A stretch of 37,996 nt of DNA, taken from positions 1-37,996 of the forward strand of contig JAFYOJ010000155.1 of NCBI GenBank assembly GCA_017560225.1. Direction: 5' to 3'. Position 1 is the stretch's first letter. Every line of letters starts with the position of its first letter. The translations under genes and the position numbers were made by a program. Below are positions 26,815 to 34,601 of the stretch, piece after piece. The notes below the pieces were generated by a model, which had not been told where the DNA came from, did no database searches, and saw nothing but the letters and a program-made list of their open reading frames with translations. Source of the stretch: Clostridia bacterium (GTDB lineage Bacteria; Bacillota; Clostridia; UBA1212; UBA1255).

Positions 26815-26840
26815 CAGTTTCGCTTATGCGAGATTGACTG
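26815..26840 (+). other. Small hairpin in the nusG-rplK gap
   Basis: CAGTTTCGC pairs with GCGAG and, after a short bulge, ACTG, around a TTAT loop. It lies about 40 bases before rplK. L1 or L11 feedback sites often lie in this gap, but the similarity is not good enough to name it. Confidence 0.25.
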
Positions 26841-26877
26841 CATAGATTTTTCTAATTATTTTGGGAGGTGGACGTTT

Positions 26878-27303
26878 ATGGCAAAGAAGGTAGTAGCATT
26901 GATTAAGCTGCAGATTCCTGCGGGTAAGGCTGCACCTACACCACCGGTTGGACCAGCTTTAGGTCAGCATGGCCTGAACATCATGGGATTCTGTAAAGAG
27001 TTCAATGAGAAAACGAAAGCGGACGCAGGATTGATTATTCCTGTTGTTATCACTGTTTATGCAGACAGAACGTTTACGTTTATCACAAAGACTCCTCCGG
27101 CCGCTGTATTGCTCAAGAAGGCATGCAAGGTTGAGAAGGGATCCGGTAAGCCCAACCGTGACAAGGTAGCGAAGATTACAAAGGCTGAGCTGCTTAAGTT
27201 GGCAGAGCAGAAGCAAGCAGATATGAATGCTGCATCTGTAGAAGCTGCTGCAAGCATGATCGCAGGTACTGCGAGAAGCATGGGTATCGTTGTTGTCGAC
27301 TAA
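26878..27303 (+). CDS. rplK: Ribosomal protein L11
   Basis: This 141-residue large-subunit protein forms the GTPase-associated centre with 23S rRNA. The N-terminus has [20 protein letters not shown] and [12 protein letters not shown], and the C-terminus contains GTARSMGI, all diagnostic. GGGAGGTGG sits upstream. The gene is followed by rplA after 42 bases. Confidence 0.98.
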   Translation: MAKKVVALIKLQIPAGKAAPTPPVGPALGQHGLNIMGFCKEFNEKTKADAGLIIPVVITVYADRTFTFITKTPPAAVLLKKACKVEKGSGKPNRDKVAKITKAELLKLAEQKQADMNAASVEAAASMIAGTARSMGIVVVD

Positions 27304-27345
27304 TTCGACAAGATTAAGATTTTGTGATAAGGAGCGTGAATTATT

Positions 27346-28026
27346 GTGTTTAGAGGTAAGAAATATCAAGACAGCGCAAAGCTGGTAGATAAAGCAAAAC
27401 TCTATGATCCTGCAGAAGGTCTTAATGTTGTCATCGAGACAGCAAAAGCAAAGTTTGACGAGACAATCGAGGCTCACTTCAGACTCGGTGTTGACTCCAG
27501 ACATGCTGACCAGCAGGTTAGAGGCGCAGTTGTACTGCCCCACGGAACCGGTAAGAAGGTTCGCGTACTTGTTTTTGCAAAAGGTGCAAAGGCAGACGAG
27601 GCAGAAGCAGCAGGTGCTGATTTTGTAGGTGCTGAGGATCTTGTTGCTAAGATCCAGGGCGAGAACTGGTTTGACTTCGACGTAATCGTAGCTACACCGG
27701 ACATGATGGGTCTGGTTGGTCGTTTGGGTAAAGTTTTAGGTCCTAAGGGCTTGATGCCGAACCCCAAGGCTGGTACCGTTACGATGGACGTTAAGAAGGC
27801 TATTGAAGATCTGAAAGCAGGTAAGATCGAGTACAGATTGGATAAGACAAACATTATCCACTGTGTAATCGGTAAAGCTTCTTTCGGAGCAGAGAAGTTG
27901 GGCGAGAACTACACAACTTTGTACGATGCAATCGTAAAGGCAAAGCCCGCTTCCGCAAAGGGCCAGTATATTAAGAGCATCGTGGTAACTTCTACCATGG
28001 GCCCCGGCGTTCGTTTCAAAGGCTAA
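27346..28026 (+). CDS. rplA: Ribosomal protein L1
   Basis: This 226-residue large-subunit protein forms the L1 stalk and is an autogenous regulator of the L11 operon in many bacteria. Motifs include [12 protein letters not shown] and the C-terminal [12 protein letters not shown]. The GTG start at 27346 has AAGGAG 11 bases upstream. Length is close to the usual 229-235 residues. Confidence 0.97.
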   Translation: MFRGKKYQDSAKLVDKAKLYDPAEGLNVVIETAKAKFDETIEAHFRLGVDSRHADQQVRGAVVLPHGTGKKVRVLVFAKGAKADEAEAAGADFVGAEDLVAKIQGENWFDFDVIVATPDMMGLVGRLGKVLGPKGLMPNPKAGTVTMDVKKAIEDLKAGKIEYRLDKTNIIHCVIGKASFGAEKLGENYTTLYDAIVKAKPASAKGQYIKSIVVTSTMGPGVRFKG

Positions 28027-28034
28027 GCCGGAAA

Positions 28035-28053
28035 TTTCAATTTAATATTGAAA
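28035..28053 (+). other. Small hairpin after rplA
   Basis: TTTCAAT (28035-28041) pairs with ATTGAAA (28047-28053) around a five-base loop just after the rplA stop. It is AT-rich and weak, perhaps marking the 3' end of the L11-L1 transcript portion. Confidence 0.3.
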
Positions 28054-28059
28054 GCCAAG

Positions 28060-28143
28060 ATTGAACCAAAGACAGCAGGCGTTAAGATCGGAACAGATTT
28101 TGAGTAAGTCCAGCCGAGGAGAGATTTTACGGAGAATGAATCG
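28060..28143 (+). ncRNA. Ribosomal protein L10 leader
   Basis: The segment has the typical conserved blocks of the Firmicutes L10 leader: AAAGACAGCAGGCGTT (from about 28068) and, about 30 bases on, CAGCCGAGGAGAG (28111-28123). In this family the RNA binds the L10(L12)4 complex and controls the downstream attenuator. Its place between rplA and rplJ, directly before a terminator hairpin, is as expected. Confidence 0.85.
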
Positions 28144-28144
28144 T

Positions 28145-28180
28145 AAACCCTTCTGTGTCTTTGTGTGCAGAAGGGTTTTT
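28145..28180 (+). terminator. Attenuator terminator of the L10 leader
   Basis: AAACCCTTCTG (28145-28155) pairs perfectly with CAGAAGGGTTT (28168-28178), followed by further Ts. It lies before the rplJ start, so it should act as a conditional terminator controlled by the L10 leader. Confidence 0.85.
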
Positions 28181-28218
28181 GATATATGCGTTCAATTTTC
28201 GAGAGGAGGTGTGATTGA

Positions 28219-28722
28219 ATGCCCAGTGAGAAAATTTTACAAACTAAGCAGGCAGAGGTTGCTCAGATCGCAGAAGAGATGAAGGCTTCTTTGGCAACAG
28301 TATTGGTATCTACCAGAGGTTTGACCGTAGAGCAAGATACAGAACTTCGTAATGAGCTTCGTAAAGCCGGTGTTGTATTTGCAGTAAGAAAGAATACGCT
28401 TGCTTTAAGAGCAGCGAAGGAAATCGGTATCGAAGGCACAGAGGAGCTGTTCAAGGGTCCTACCGCTATCGCTACATCTGCAAGTTCTTACACAGATGCT
28501 GCTAAGATTCTTTGCAAGTTCGAAGCTAAGTTCGACAAGCTGGAAGTTAAGGGCGGTATCATGGATGGAAAGGTAATTTCCAACGCAGAAGTTAAAGAAA
28601 TTTCGAAGATCCCTTCGAAGGAGGAATTGGTTGCAAGAGCTCTTTACGGCTTGAATGCACCGATCAGCGGTCTTGCGATTGTACTCAACGCAATCGTGGA
28701 GAAACAACAAGAAAGTGCCTAA
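28219..28722 (+). CDS. rplJ: Ribosomal protein L10
   Basis: This 167-residue protein anchors the L7/L12 stalk to the ribosome. It begins with the usual coiled start (MPSEKILQTKQAEVAQIAEEM) and has the SLATVLVSTRGLTVEQDTELR and FAVRKNTLALRAA segments typical of L10. GAGGAGGTG lies 9 bases before the ATG. It is probably autoregulated through the L10 leader upstream. Confidence 0.97.
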   Translation: MPSEKILQTKQAEVAQIAEEMKASLATVLVSTRGLTVEQDTELRNELRKAGVVFAVRKNTLALRAAKEIGIEGTEELFKGPTAIATSASSYTDAAKILCKFEAKFDKLEVKGGIMDGKVISNAEVKEISKIPSKEELVARALYGLNAPISGLAIVLNAIVEKQQESA

Positions 28723-28775
28723 GATTCGGGCACGCCATTAAACCAAAGGGTTATATTTTATGGAGGTAATTTAAA

Positions 28776-29159
28776 ATGGCTAGCGAAAAAGTTACAAATT
28801 TAATTGAAGAAGTTAAGGCTCTTACTGTTATGGAGCTGTCCGAGCTTGTAAAGGCTCTTGAAGAAGAATTCGGCGTATCTGCTACTCCTGCTGTTGCAAT
28901 GGTAGCTGCTCCTGCAGGCGGCGAAGCTGCTCCTGCTGAAGCTGAGCAGACTGAGTTCGACGTAATCCTTAAGGATGCAGGCGCTAACAAGATGAACGTT
29001 ATCAAGGTTGTTAAGGAACTCACCGGCGCTTCCTTGATGGACGCTAAGAAGATGGTTGACGAAGCTCCTAAGACGATCAAAGAGAAGATCTCTAAGGATG
29101 ACGCTGCTGCTATCGAAGCTAAGCTTAAGGAAGCAGACGCAACTGTTGAAGTTAAATAA
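28776..29159 (+). CDS. rplL: Ribosomal protein L7/L12
   Basis: This 127-residue acidic stalk protein has an N-terminal dimerisation helix region, an Ala/Glu/Pro-rich hinge (about 40-60), and the C-terminal domain [19 protein letters not shown] through [19 protein letters not shown] lies upstream. The gene ends 31 bases before a strong terminator and is not followed by rpoB, unlike the usual arrangement in Firmicutes. Confidence 0.98.
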   Translation: MASEKVTNLIEEVKALTVMELSELVKALEEEFGVSATPAVAMVAAPAGGEAAPAEAEQTEFDVILKDAGANKMNVIKVVKELTGASLMDAKKMVDEAPKTIKEKISKDDAAAIEAKLKEADATVEVK

Positions 29160-29190
29160 TTCAATTTGAATTAAATTAAATCAACATAGA

Positions 29191-29226
29191 AAATCCCGCA
29201 GTTATAACAAACTGCGGGATTTTTTT
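29191..29226 (+). terminator. Strong intrinsic terminator after rplL
   Basis: A 13-bp perfect stem pairs AAATCCCGCAGTT (29191-29203) with AACTGCGGGATTT (29210-29222) around a six-base loop, and the T run continues to 29226. It closes the ribosomal protein cluster. Confidence 0.95.
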
Positions 29227-29302
29227 ATGCTTTTGGATACGGAATTTATGTATAGTGGATCATTTGCAACACGTTTGTTTTGATATAGTGTGCAGATAAT
29301 GT

Positions 29303-29350
29303 TAAATAAATGCCAACGGCGGTCATAGACAAGGAATGGCGTTTTATTTA
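29303..29350 (+). promoter_or_regulatory. Large AT-rich inverted repeat upstream of the surface operon
   Basis: TAAATAAATGCCA (29303-29315) pairs with TGGCGTTTTATTTA (29337-29350): 12 Watson-Crick pairs plus one T-G pair, with one bulged T, around a 21-base loop. It lies 42 bases before the first surface gene. It could be an operator dyad or a leader RNA structure. The promoter of the operon could not be placed with confidence; GATAAT at 29295-29300 is a candidate -10 but lacks a well-spaced -35. Confidence 0.5.
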
Positions 29351-29391
29351 CACTTATGACATAAATATATTTTATGAGGAAGTGGAACAAA

Positions 29392-31380
29392 ATGAAGCGA
29401 TTGGTCACTTTTATGTTAGCAATTATGATGATAAGTTCTTTGTTTTTGTGCAAACCATATCAGAATAAGGTGTTTGCCGACGAGAAACCGTCGTTGACCG
29501 TTCAGGTAAATAGTAATAATGAAATTGTGGTGAGTTGGAAGAACGTTTCTTTGGCCACAATGAACTCTCCGTCTGTTTCTGTTCAACTTCGGCGTGAGTC
29601 TAGTACGTCGGCTCTTGCCTATCATTATGTGTATAATACTTCCGCTTCCAATCCCGTTGATAATGGCACAAGCGGCTCTGTTACATTTAGTGATCAATAT
29701 GCAGGCGACGAAGGTCGCAAAGCAAATTTCCCGCTGGAAAATGGGGACTATTACGTGATTTTACGATTAAATGACGGTACCCTGAAACAGGATACACGAG
29801 TAGATTTTCACGTTGGCCCAAAACCGACGCTGACATTGGAGACACTTTCTTTCGCTGTTGGCAATCATATTCGGGTATCTTGGAAAGATGTATCGAAAGA
29901 CATTATGGAATCTCCGTCTGTTGCCATTCAACTTCGTCATCAGTCTGATACGGGAAGCGGTAAGGCGCTTGCCTATCATTATGTTTATAATACAACTATA
30001 AATAACGGGGAAGAAGGCTCTGTTACATTTAGTAATGAATATGCAGGCTCGGATGATCGCAAAGCAAATTTCCCTTTAGCTCCCGGAGAATACTATGTTA
30101 TACTTCGATTGAATGATGGTTCCTTAGAGGAAGAAACCCGTGTGGATTTCACCGTTGAACCGACACAGAAGATTGCCATGGAGAAGACCGTTTTTAAATA
30201 CGGAGAATCGATCCCGGTGAACTACAGTGGTATGAGCGGTGTTGCCAACGTGGCGATTCGTGTGTACCATACCGGCTATACGGTAGGTGTTTCAGGCAGC
30301 GAAGCTTATGTGACCATGACAGATGCATCCGGCAATGCTTTACATGGAGAGTCGGGTACGTTATCGTTCATGGCCGATGATGAACGACCGGCAGATGCAT
30401 CGAACAAGGTGCATTTCTTGCAGGCGGGCACTTATGAAGTGGTGATGGTCATTATCGGTAAGAATGAGGTATTTGGCAAAACGGTTGCTTTTGAAGTAAC
30501 CGATGTGGCGGGGAAGATTATGGCAGCTGCTCCGGAGCTGAAAGAATCTATTACGGTTCATTATATTGCCCATATTGATCGGACAATTCCGGCAGAAGAT
30601 GTGTCTATGAAATTTATCTTTAAGGGAGAAACCTTTACGGTGGCAGGCATTCCCGGCGAAACCCTTGGGAATAAGATTGTATACACATTCCCGTTAGAAG
30701 ATATTTTACCCCAAGATTTGGCTGAGAATATTTCGGCAGAGCTTTATGCCGGCGAGGAACTGTTAGATAGCCATACCGCGTATAGTGTACAACAATACTG
30801 TGTAAATATGCTGGCGAATACAACATCGGAGACCTTGAAGGTACTTTTGGTGAGCTTGCTTAATTATGGTGCAGAGGCACAAAAATATTTTACCGGTACT
30901 ACAGAGAATCTTATGAATGAGGTGTTGACGGAGTCCCAACGAGGCTATGTTTCTAACGTTGATATGAAACAAATAGAGGGTGTTGTGGCGACACCTGTAG
31001 ATGCTACCGATAATACAGGTGCGTATGTTTGGAAAGCTGCTACATTAGGCCTATATGATACGGTTCAAATTCGCGTGAAATTCTATGCGGAAACGACCGA
31101 AGGATTGGCAATTACGGCGAATGGAACCACCTATACCGACTTTGTTTCTATTGGGAATTATTTATATTACGTGTATATTCCTGTTTACGCAGATTGCTTT
31201 GCCGAGAAGTATACGATTTGCTTCCAAAATGCAAAAGGATTGCAAGGTGCGACATTGACATATAGTGTTAATACGTACATTTCCTACATTGCGAATCAGG
31301 AATCGTCTTCGGCGACCGATATTGCACAAGCAATTTGTAATTATGGTACGGCGGCTCAAAATTATGTGTTAACTTATTGA
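29392..31380 (+). CDS. Secreted surface protein with two Ig-like modules and duplicated C-terminal domains
   Basis: This 662-residue exported protein of unknown function has a signal peptide (about 1-29). Two copies of a 110-residue beta-rich module follow (33-142 and 145-257), marked by SPSV(S/A)(V/I)QLR, AYHYVYNT, SVTF, YAG and KANFPL..G.YYVILRLNDG. A third, diverged module lies at about 259-371. The C-terminal part has two related units ending YSV...NYGAEAQKYF (about 463-500) and YSV...NYGTAAQNYV (about 624-659), a domain type seen in secreted proteins of gut Clostridia. No anchor is evident. ATG 29392 is preferred over 29374: GAGGAAG is 9 bases upstream and the signal peptide then starts MKR. 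It leads a tight run of five exported proteins. Confidence 0.85.
   Translation: MKRLVTFMLAIMMISSLFLCKPYQNKVFADEKPSLTVQVNSNNEIVVSWKNVSLATMNSPSVSVQLRRESSTSALAYHYVYNTSASNPVDNGTSGSVTFSDQYAGDEGRKANFPLENGDYYVILRLNDGTLKQDTRVDFHVGPKPTLTLETLSFAVGNHIRVSWKDVSKDIMESPSVAIQLRHQSDTGSGKALAYHYVYNTTINNGEEGSVTFSNEYAGSDDRKANFPLAPGEYYVILRLNDGSLEEETRVDFTVEPTQKIAMEKTVFKYGESIPVNYSGMSGVANVAIRVYHTGYTVGVSGSEAYVTMTDASGNALHGESGTLSFMADDERPADASNKVHFLQAGTYEVVMVIIGKNEVFGKTVAFEVTDVAGKIMAAAPELKESITVHYIAHIDRTIPAEDVSMKFIFKGETFTVAGIPGETLGNKIVYTFPLEDILPQDLAENISAELYAGEELLDSHTAYSVQQYCVNMLANTTSETLKVLLVSLLNYGAEAQKYFTGTTENLMNEVLTESQRGYVSNVDMKQIEGVVATPVDATDNTGAYVWKAATLGLYDTVQIRVKFYAETTEGLAITANGTTYTDFVSIGNYLYYVYIPVYADCFAEKYTICFQNAKGLQGATLTYSVNTYISYIANQESSSATDIAQAICNYGTAAQNYVLTY
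29488..29817 (+). repeat. Ig-like module copy 1
   Basis: First copy of the shared 110-residue module (residues 33-142 of its protein). The DNA around AATATGCAGGC followed by GCAAAGCAAATTTCCC is closely similar to the other three strong copies. Confidence 0.8.
29824..30162 (+). repeat. Ig-like module copy 2
   Basis: Second copy (residues 145-257), next to copy 1 with almost no linker. It shares AYHYVYNT, SVTFSNEYAGSD and KANFPL with the copies in the anchored protein at 34602. Confidence 0.8.
30166..30504 (+). repeat. Ig-like module copy 3 (diverged)
   Basis: Residues 259-371 keep the strand layout of the module (FKYGESIPVNYSG at the start, SGTLSFMADD in the middle, LQAGTYEVVMVI near the end) but lack the AYHYVYNT core. 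This form is closest to the module inside the AraC-type regulator. Confidence 0.6.
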
Positions 31381-31394
31381 TTTTGGAGGATATG

Positions 31395-32273
31395 ATGAAG
31401 AAAATTTTATGCGGCATACTTGTTTGTATTTTGATGTTGTCTGTAGCGGCGTGTGGCTCTAATCAAAAGCCGCCCATTGCGTCTATGAGTCCGGAGGTTT
31501 CGGTAGAACCAACTGTGCCGGCTGCGACGGACGTACCTACTGTAGCACCGTCCCAACTGCCTACAGCACCTGTTACTGAAACGCCGGCGGCAACGCAAAC
31601 CCCGACACCTGTTGAATCTGTAACACCGGAAATTCTTAAGCTGGTTATAAACAGTGATGGTACGGTTTCTAATGGTGTAGTGGGCGGTCCTGCCATAGAA
31701 TCGTATGGCAACAAAACGGTAAGCGTAGACGCTGTTACCGGATTGAATGTGGTTACATTCCCGTCTAAGAATAGCGTGTACGACGTGCAAATTGGTGATT
31801 ACTACGGTGATATGGGTGAAGCTTTCTCTTTGGAAGTATATTTTAAATTAGATGCCATTCCCGCTGACGGATACGAAGGTATTGCAGAGAACTGCGAAGC
31901 TGGCGGTTTTGGGCTATATGTATTTAGCGATGCGAGCATCAAGTTCTATTTGAATTTAGAAGGCAGTTATGCAATTCTTACAGCACCGGAGAAAGCACAA
32001 GTGGGACAGTGGTACCATTGCGTATGTGTTTGGGATGGCGACCTTCTGCAGATGCATATGGATGGCCAGTTGGTAGATGAATATGTTAGTAATTGTGCCT
32101 ACGTTACGTTCCCTAGCGCAAACACAGCGTGGTATCTTTCCCTTGCCGGATGCTGTTCTGCAGGCGGCCATGGTGCGGGGGGAATCTGCGGTAGCATGGG
32201 CATTTGTAATTTGTACACAACGCCGTTGTCAGCAGATCAAGTTTCTTCTATTTATCAAGATTTAATGCAATAA
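31395..32273 (+). CDS. LamG-like (concanavalin A-fold) lipoprotein
   Basis: The 292-residue product is a lipoprotein: the signal peptide ends in the lipobox SVAAC with lipid-carrying Cys20. A Thr/Pro-rich linker (about 25-78, with TPTP-type repeats) reaches out from the membrane. The C-terminal domain (about 85-290) has EAFSLEVYFKLD, GQWYHCVCVWDG, MHMDGQLVDEY and a final SMGICNLYTTPLSADQV. These are typical of LamG/laminin-G-like jelly rolls that bind carbohydrate. It probably presents a glycan-binding domain at the cell surface. ATG 31395 is chosen with GGAGG at 31385-31389; ATG 31392 is equally in frame. It is 14 bases after the preceding stop. Confidence 0.87.
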   Translation: MKKILCGILVCILMLSVAACGSNQKPPIASMSPEVSVEPTVPAATDVPTVAPSQLPTAPVTETPAATQTPTPVESVTPEILKLVINSDGTVSNGVVGGPAIESYGNKTVSVDAVTGLNVVTFPSKNSVYDVQIGDYYGDMGEAFSLEVYFKLDAIPADGYEGIAENCEAGGFGLYVFSDASIKFYLNLEGSYAILTAPEKAQVGQWYHCVCVWDGDLLQMHMDGQLVDEYVSNCAYVTFPSANTAWYLSLAGCCSAGGHGAGGICGSMGICNLYTTPLSADQVSSIYQDLMQ

Positions 32274-32290
32274 ACTAGGAAGTGAAAGAT

Positions 32291-33409
32291 ATGAAACGAA
32301 CCTTGTTTGCACGATTGTTGCTTTTGTGCGTGCTTTGTGCGATGGTGCTCGGAAGCTTCATAGACGTAGGTCAAGCTTCTGTTACTGCCAGCGGGAATGA
32401 GTATGATCATATTGCGGCACTTTCGCTGGATGTGAAACATACGCTTCGATTTAACAACGATGGTAAATTTAAGATTGTAATCTTCTCGGACGTTCAGGAT
32501 GCGTACCCGTTAAAGGCAGATACGGTTCAGTATATGAATCAAATTTTGGATTCGGAACAGCCGGATTTGGTTCTGCTGGGTGGCGATAATCACAGCGGTT
32601 CACTGGGTAGTGAGAGTATCTTAAGGACGTATTTGACAGCATTGAGCGAACCTATGGAGACACGCAAGATTCCGTGGGCACAGGTGTACGGGAACCATGT
32701 AGAAGGTGGTTACAACTTTAAGATGGGGGCGCCGGGGAAAGAGAAACAGCAGGAAATTTTTGAATCTTTTTCCTATAATATTTCCAAAGCCGGAGACGTC
32801 TACGGTGTAGGCAACTATGTGTTACCGGTTCTTCGCTCTGATTCAGACAAAGTCGGATTTAATGTGTTTGCTTTGGATTCCCATACATATATGATTGACG
32901 GCAATGGCGGACAGAGCTTTGAGGACGCAGTTCTGTTGGATAGACCAATCTATGGCGGATTGAAAAAACACGTATATGAAACCATTCACTTTGACCAGAT
33001 TCGTTGGTATTGGAAGACTTCCGTTGCTTTGGAGAAGTATAGCGGTCAAAAGGTCGCTGCGATGATGTTCTTCCATATTCCGTTATACGAATATGAGTAT
33101 ATTGCGCAGAATCCCAATCAAACGGGCATGATCGGTGCGAACATGGATGGTATTTCTGCGCCTGAATTGAATTCCGGATTGATTCAAGCTTGCTATGAGC
33201 GTGGCGATGTAAAGGGTATTTTTGTGGGCCATTGTCATCGAAATGATTTTGTGGGTACCTACATAGGTATTCAATTGGGCTTTGTGCCAACCATTGGCAG
33301 TAATGCGTATTTCGATGCAAGCAATCGCGGTGCCCGTGTGATTGAAATTGACCAAAATGATGCGTTTAATTTCACAACACGTATGGTTTACTGCAAGGAT
33401 TTAAGATAA
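32291..33409 (+). CDS. Exported calcineurin-like metallophosphoesterase
   Basis: The 372-residue enzyme has a signal peptide (about 1-29, GQAS at the likely cleavage site) and acts outside the membrane. The five metallophosphoesterase motifs are intact: SDVQ (Asp67, Gln69), GGDN (Asp99), GNH (Asn135, His136), FFHIP (His262) and GHCH (His314, His316). It should hydrolyse a phosphomono- or diester with two metal ions. It resembles single-domain PhoD/Dcr2-like and CpdA-like enzymes, but the substrate is unknown. ATG 32291 with GGAAGTG upstream is preferred over GTG 32282. The next gene is its paralogue. Confidence 0.9.
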   Translation: MKRTLFARLLLLCVLCAMVLGSFIDVGQASVTASGNEYDHIAALSLDVKHTLRFNNDGKFKIVIFSDVQDAYPLKADTVQYMNQILDSEQPDLVLLGGDNHSGSLGSESILRTYLTALSEPMETRKIPWAQVYGNHVEGGYNFKMGAPGKEKQQEIFESFSYNISKAGDVYGVGNYVLPVLRSDSDKVGFNVFALDSHTYMIDGNGGQSFEDAVLLDRPIYGGLKKHVYETIHFDQIRWYWKTSVALEKYSGQKVAAMMFFHIPLYEYEYIAQNPNQTGMIGANMDGISAPELNSGLIQACYERGDVKGIFVGHCHRNDFVGTYIGIQLGFVPTIGSNAYFDASNRGARVIEIDQNDAFNFTTRMVYCKDLR

Positions 33410-33425
33410 GGAGAGGTGAACAAAC

Positions 33426-34556
33426 ATGTCTAAGAAATTAATCAGAACAGTTGTTTGCCTGTTTGTATGTATGGCCTTGTGTGCTGGATTGGTGGCTTGC
33501 GGAAACGTAACAAATCCATCTTCGCCTACTGCCGGCAGTGGTGCGCCTGTTGCGACGGTAAAGCCGGAGGATCTTGTGACGGGTAAAATGGATTTACACT
33601 TTGATTCTCTGGGAAATTTCAAAGTCGTTATTTTCTCTGATCTTCGTGTGTCGAAAAACGTAGATGCGAAAGTAATTGAGAATATTGAAACCATTCTAAA
33701 CAGGGAAAATCCATCTTTGGTTCTTTTGGGTGGCGATTTGCATGATGGTAGCATTTCCAACGAACAGGAATTGCGCACTGTTTTGGATCAACTCAATGCA
33801 CCTATGGAAGAACGGAAGATTCCTTGGTGTCACACATTTGGTGTACTTACTGAAGGCACGAAGACCGTGAAGAGTGGCTTCGGCCGTGAGGAACAAATGC
33901 GTATTTATCAATCGTATCCTTATTGTATTTCCGGTTCGGATACCGCCGATACGTACGGTGTGAGCAATTATGTGCTTCCTGTTTATATTCCGGATCAAGA
34001 TTCTGATAAGAAGAATGACAAAATTGGATTTAACGTATGGTGTTTGGATGCCAATAGTTATTTGAATGACTATGTGGCGGGTTTTGAAGATCAGGTTGTA
34101 CTGAAACGTAAATTAAGCGGTGGCAGCGACTTGGATTGTTTACACTATTCGCAGTTGCTTTGGTATTGGGACACGTCTGTTGCTTTAGAGAACTATAATG
34201 GCAAACAAATTCCGGGCATGATGTATTTCCAGGTGCCGATTTATCAATTTCAGTTATTGATTCGAAATCAACAACAAACCGGTGTACAAGGAACGTTGAA
34301 TAGCGGAACCAGAAAGGTCACGGCTTCCGAGCGGGAATCAGGCGCCTTGTGGGCATGCTATGAACGGGGAGACGTCAAGCATATTTTCTGCGGGTATAAT
34401 GAGAAGAATGATTTCAGCGGTAAATATTTAGGCATTACAATGGCTTTTTGCTCTACGGTAGGTACTTCTGCTGTACAGGAAACCGCCGGTGCTCGCGTTG
34501 TGGCTATTTCTCAAAATGGTGCTGCTGTAACAACGTCGATGTCTTATCTGAAATAA
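33426..34556 (+). CDS. Lipoprotein metallophosphoesterase paralogue lacking most metal ligands
   Basis: The 376-residue protein is a lipoprotein (lipobox LVAC, Cys25) and a full-length paralogue of the preceding enzyme. Shared segments include VLLGGD, NYVLPV, WYW(K/D)TSVALE and ACYERGDVK. Aligned to the active enzyme, the two Asp ligands remain (Asp72, Asp104). Gln69 is Arg74, Asn135-His136 are Val140-Leu141, His262 is Gln269, and His314/His316 are Tyr324/Glu326. It should therefore be catalytically dead or greatly altered, perhaps a binding or regulatory partner of the active enzyme. AAGGAGAGG precedes the ATG. The reading frame is intact, so it is not a decaying pseudogene. Confidence 0.88.
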   Translation: MSKKLIRTVVCLFVCMALCAGLVACGNVTNPSSPTAGSGAPVATVKPEDLVTGKMDLHFDSLGNFKVVIFSDLRVSKNVDAKVIENIETILNRENPSLVLLGGDLHDGSISNEQELRTVLDQLNAPMEERKIPWCHTFGVLTEGTKTVKSGFGREEQMRIYQSYPYCISGSDTADTYGVSNYVLPVYIPDQDSDKKNDKIGFNVWCLDANSYLNDYVAGFEDQVVLKRKLSGGSDLDCLHYSQLLWYWDTSVALENYNGKQIPGMMYFQVPIYQFQLLIRNQQQTGVQGTLNSGTRKVTASERESGALWACYERGDVKHIFCGYNEKNDFSGKYLGITMAFCSTVGTSAVQETAGARVVAISQNGAAVTTSMSYLK

Positions 34557-34601
34557 GTGCGTTTATAGATATTTAAATTTTGTATAAGAGGGTGGAATGA
34601 A

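Noticed and set aside
26834-26862. TTGACT-17-TATTTT as a promoter for rplK
   Set aside because: The transcript would start on top of the rplK ribosome binding site (26863-26871), so it could not give a translatable rplK message.
33426-34556. Calling the second phosphoesterase a pseudogene
   Set aside because: The frame is full length, with lipobox, ribosome binding site and conserved non-catalytic segments; ligand loss alone points to a pseudoenzyme, not a decaying gene.
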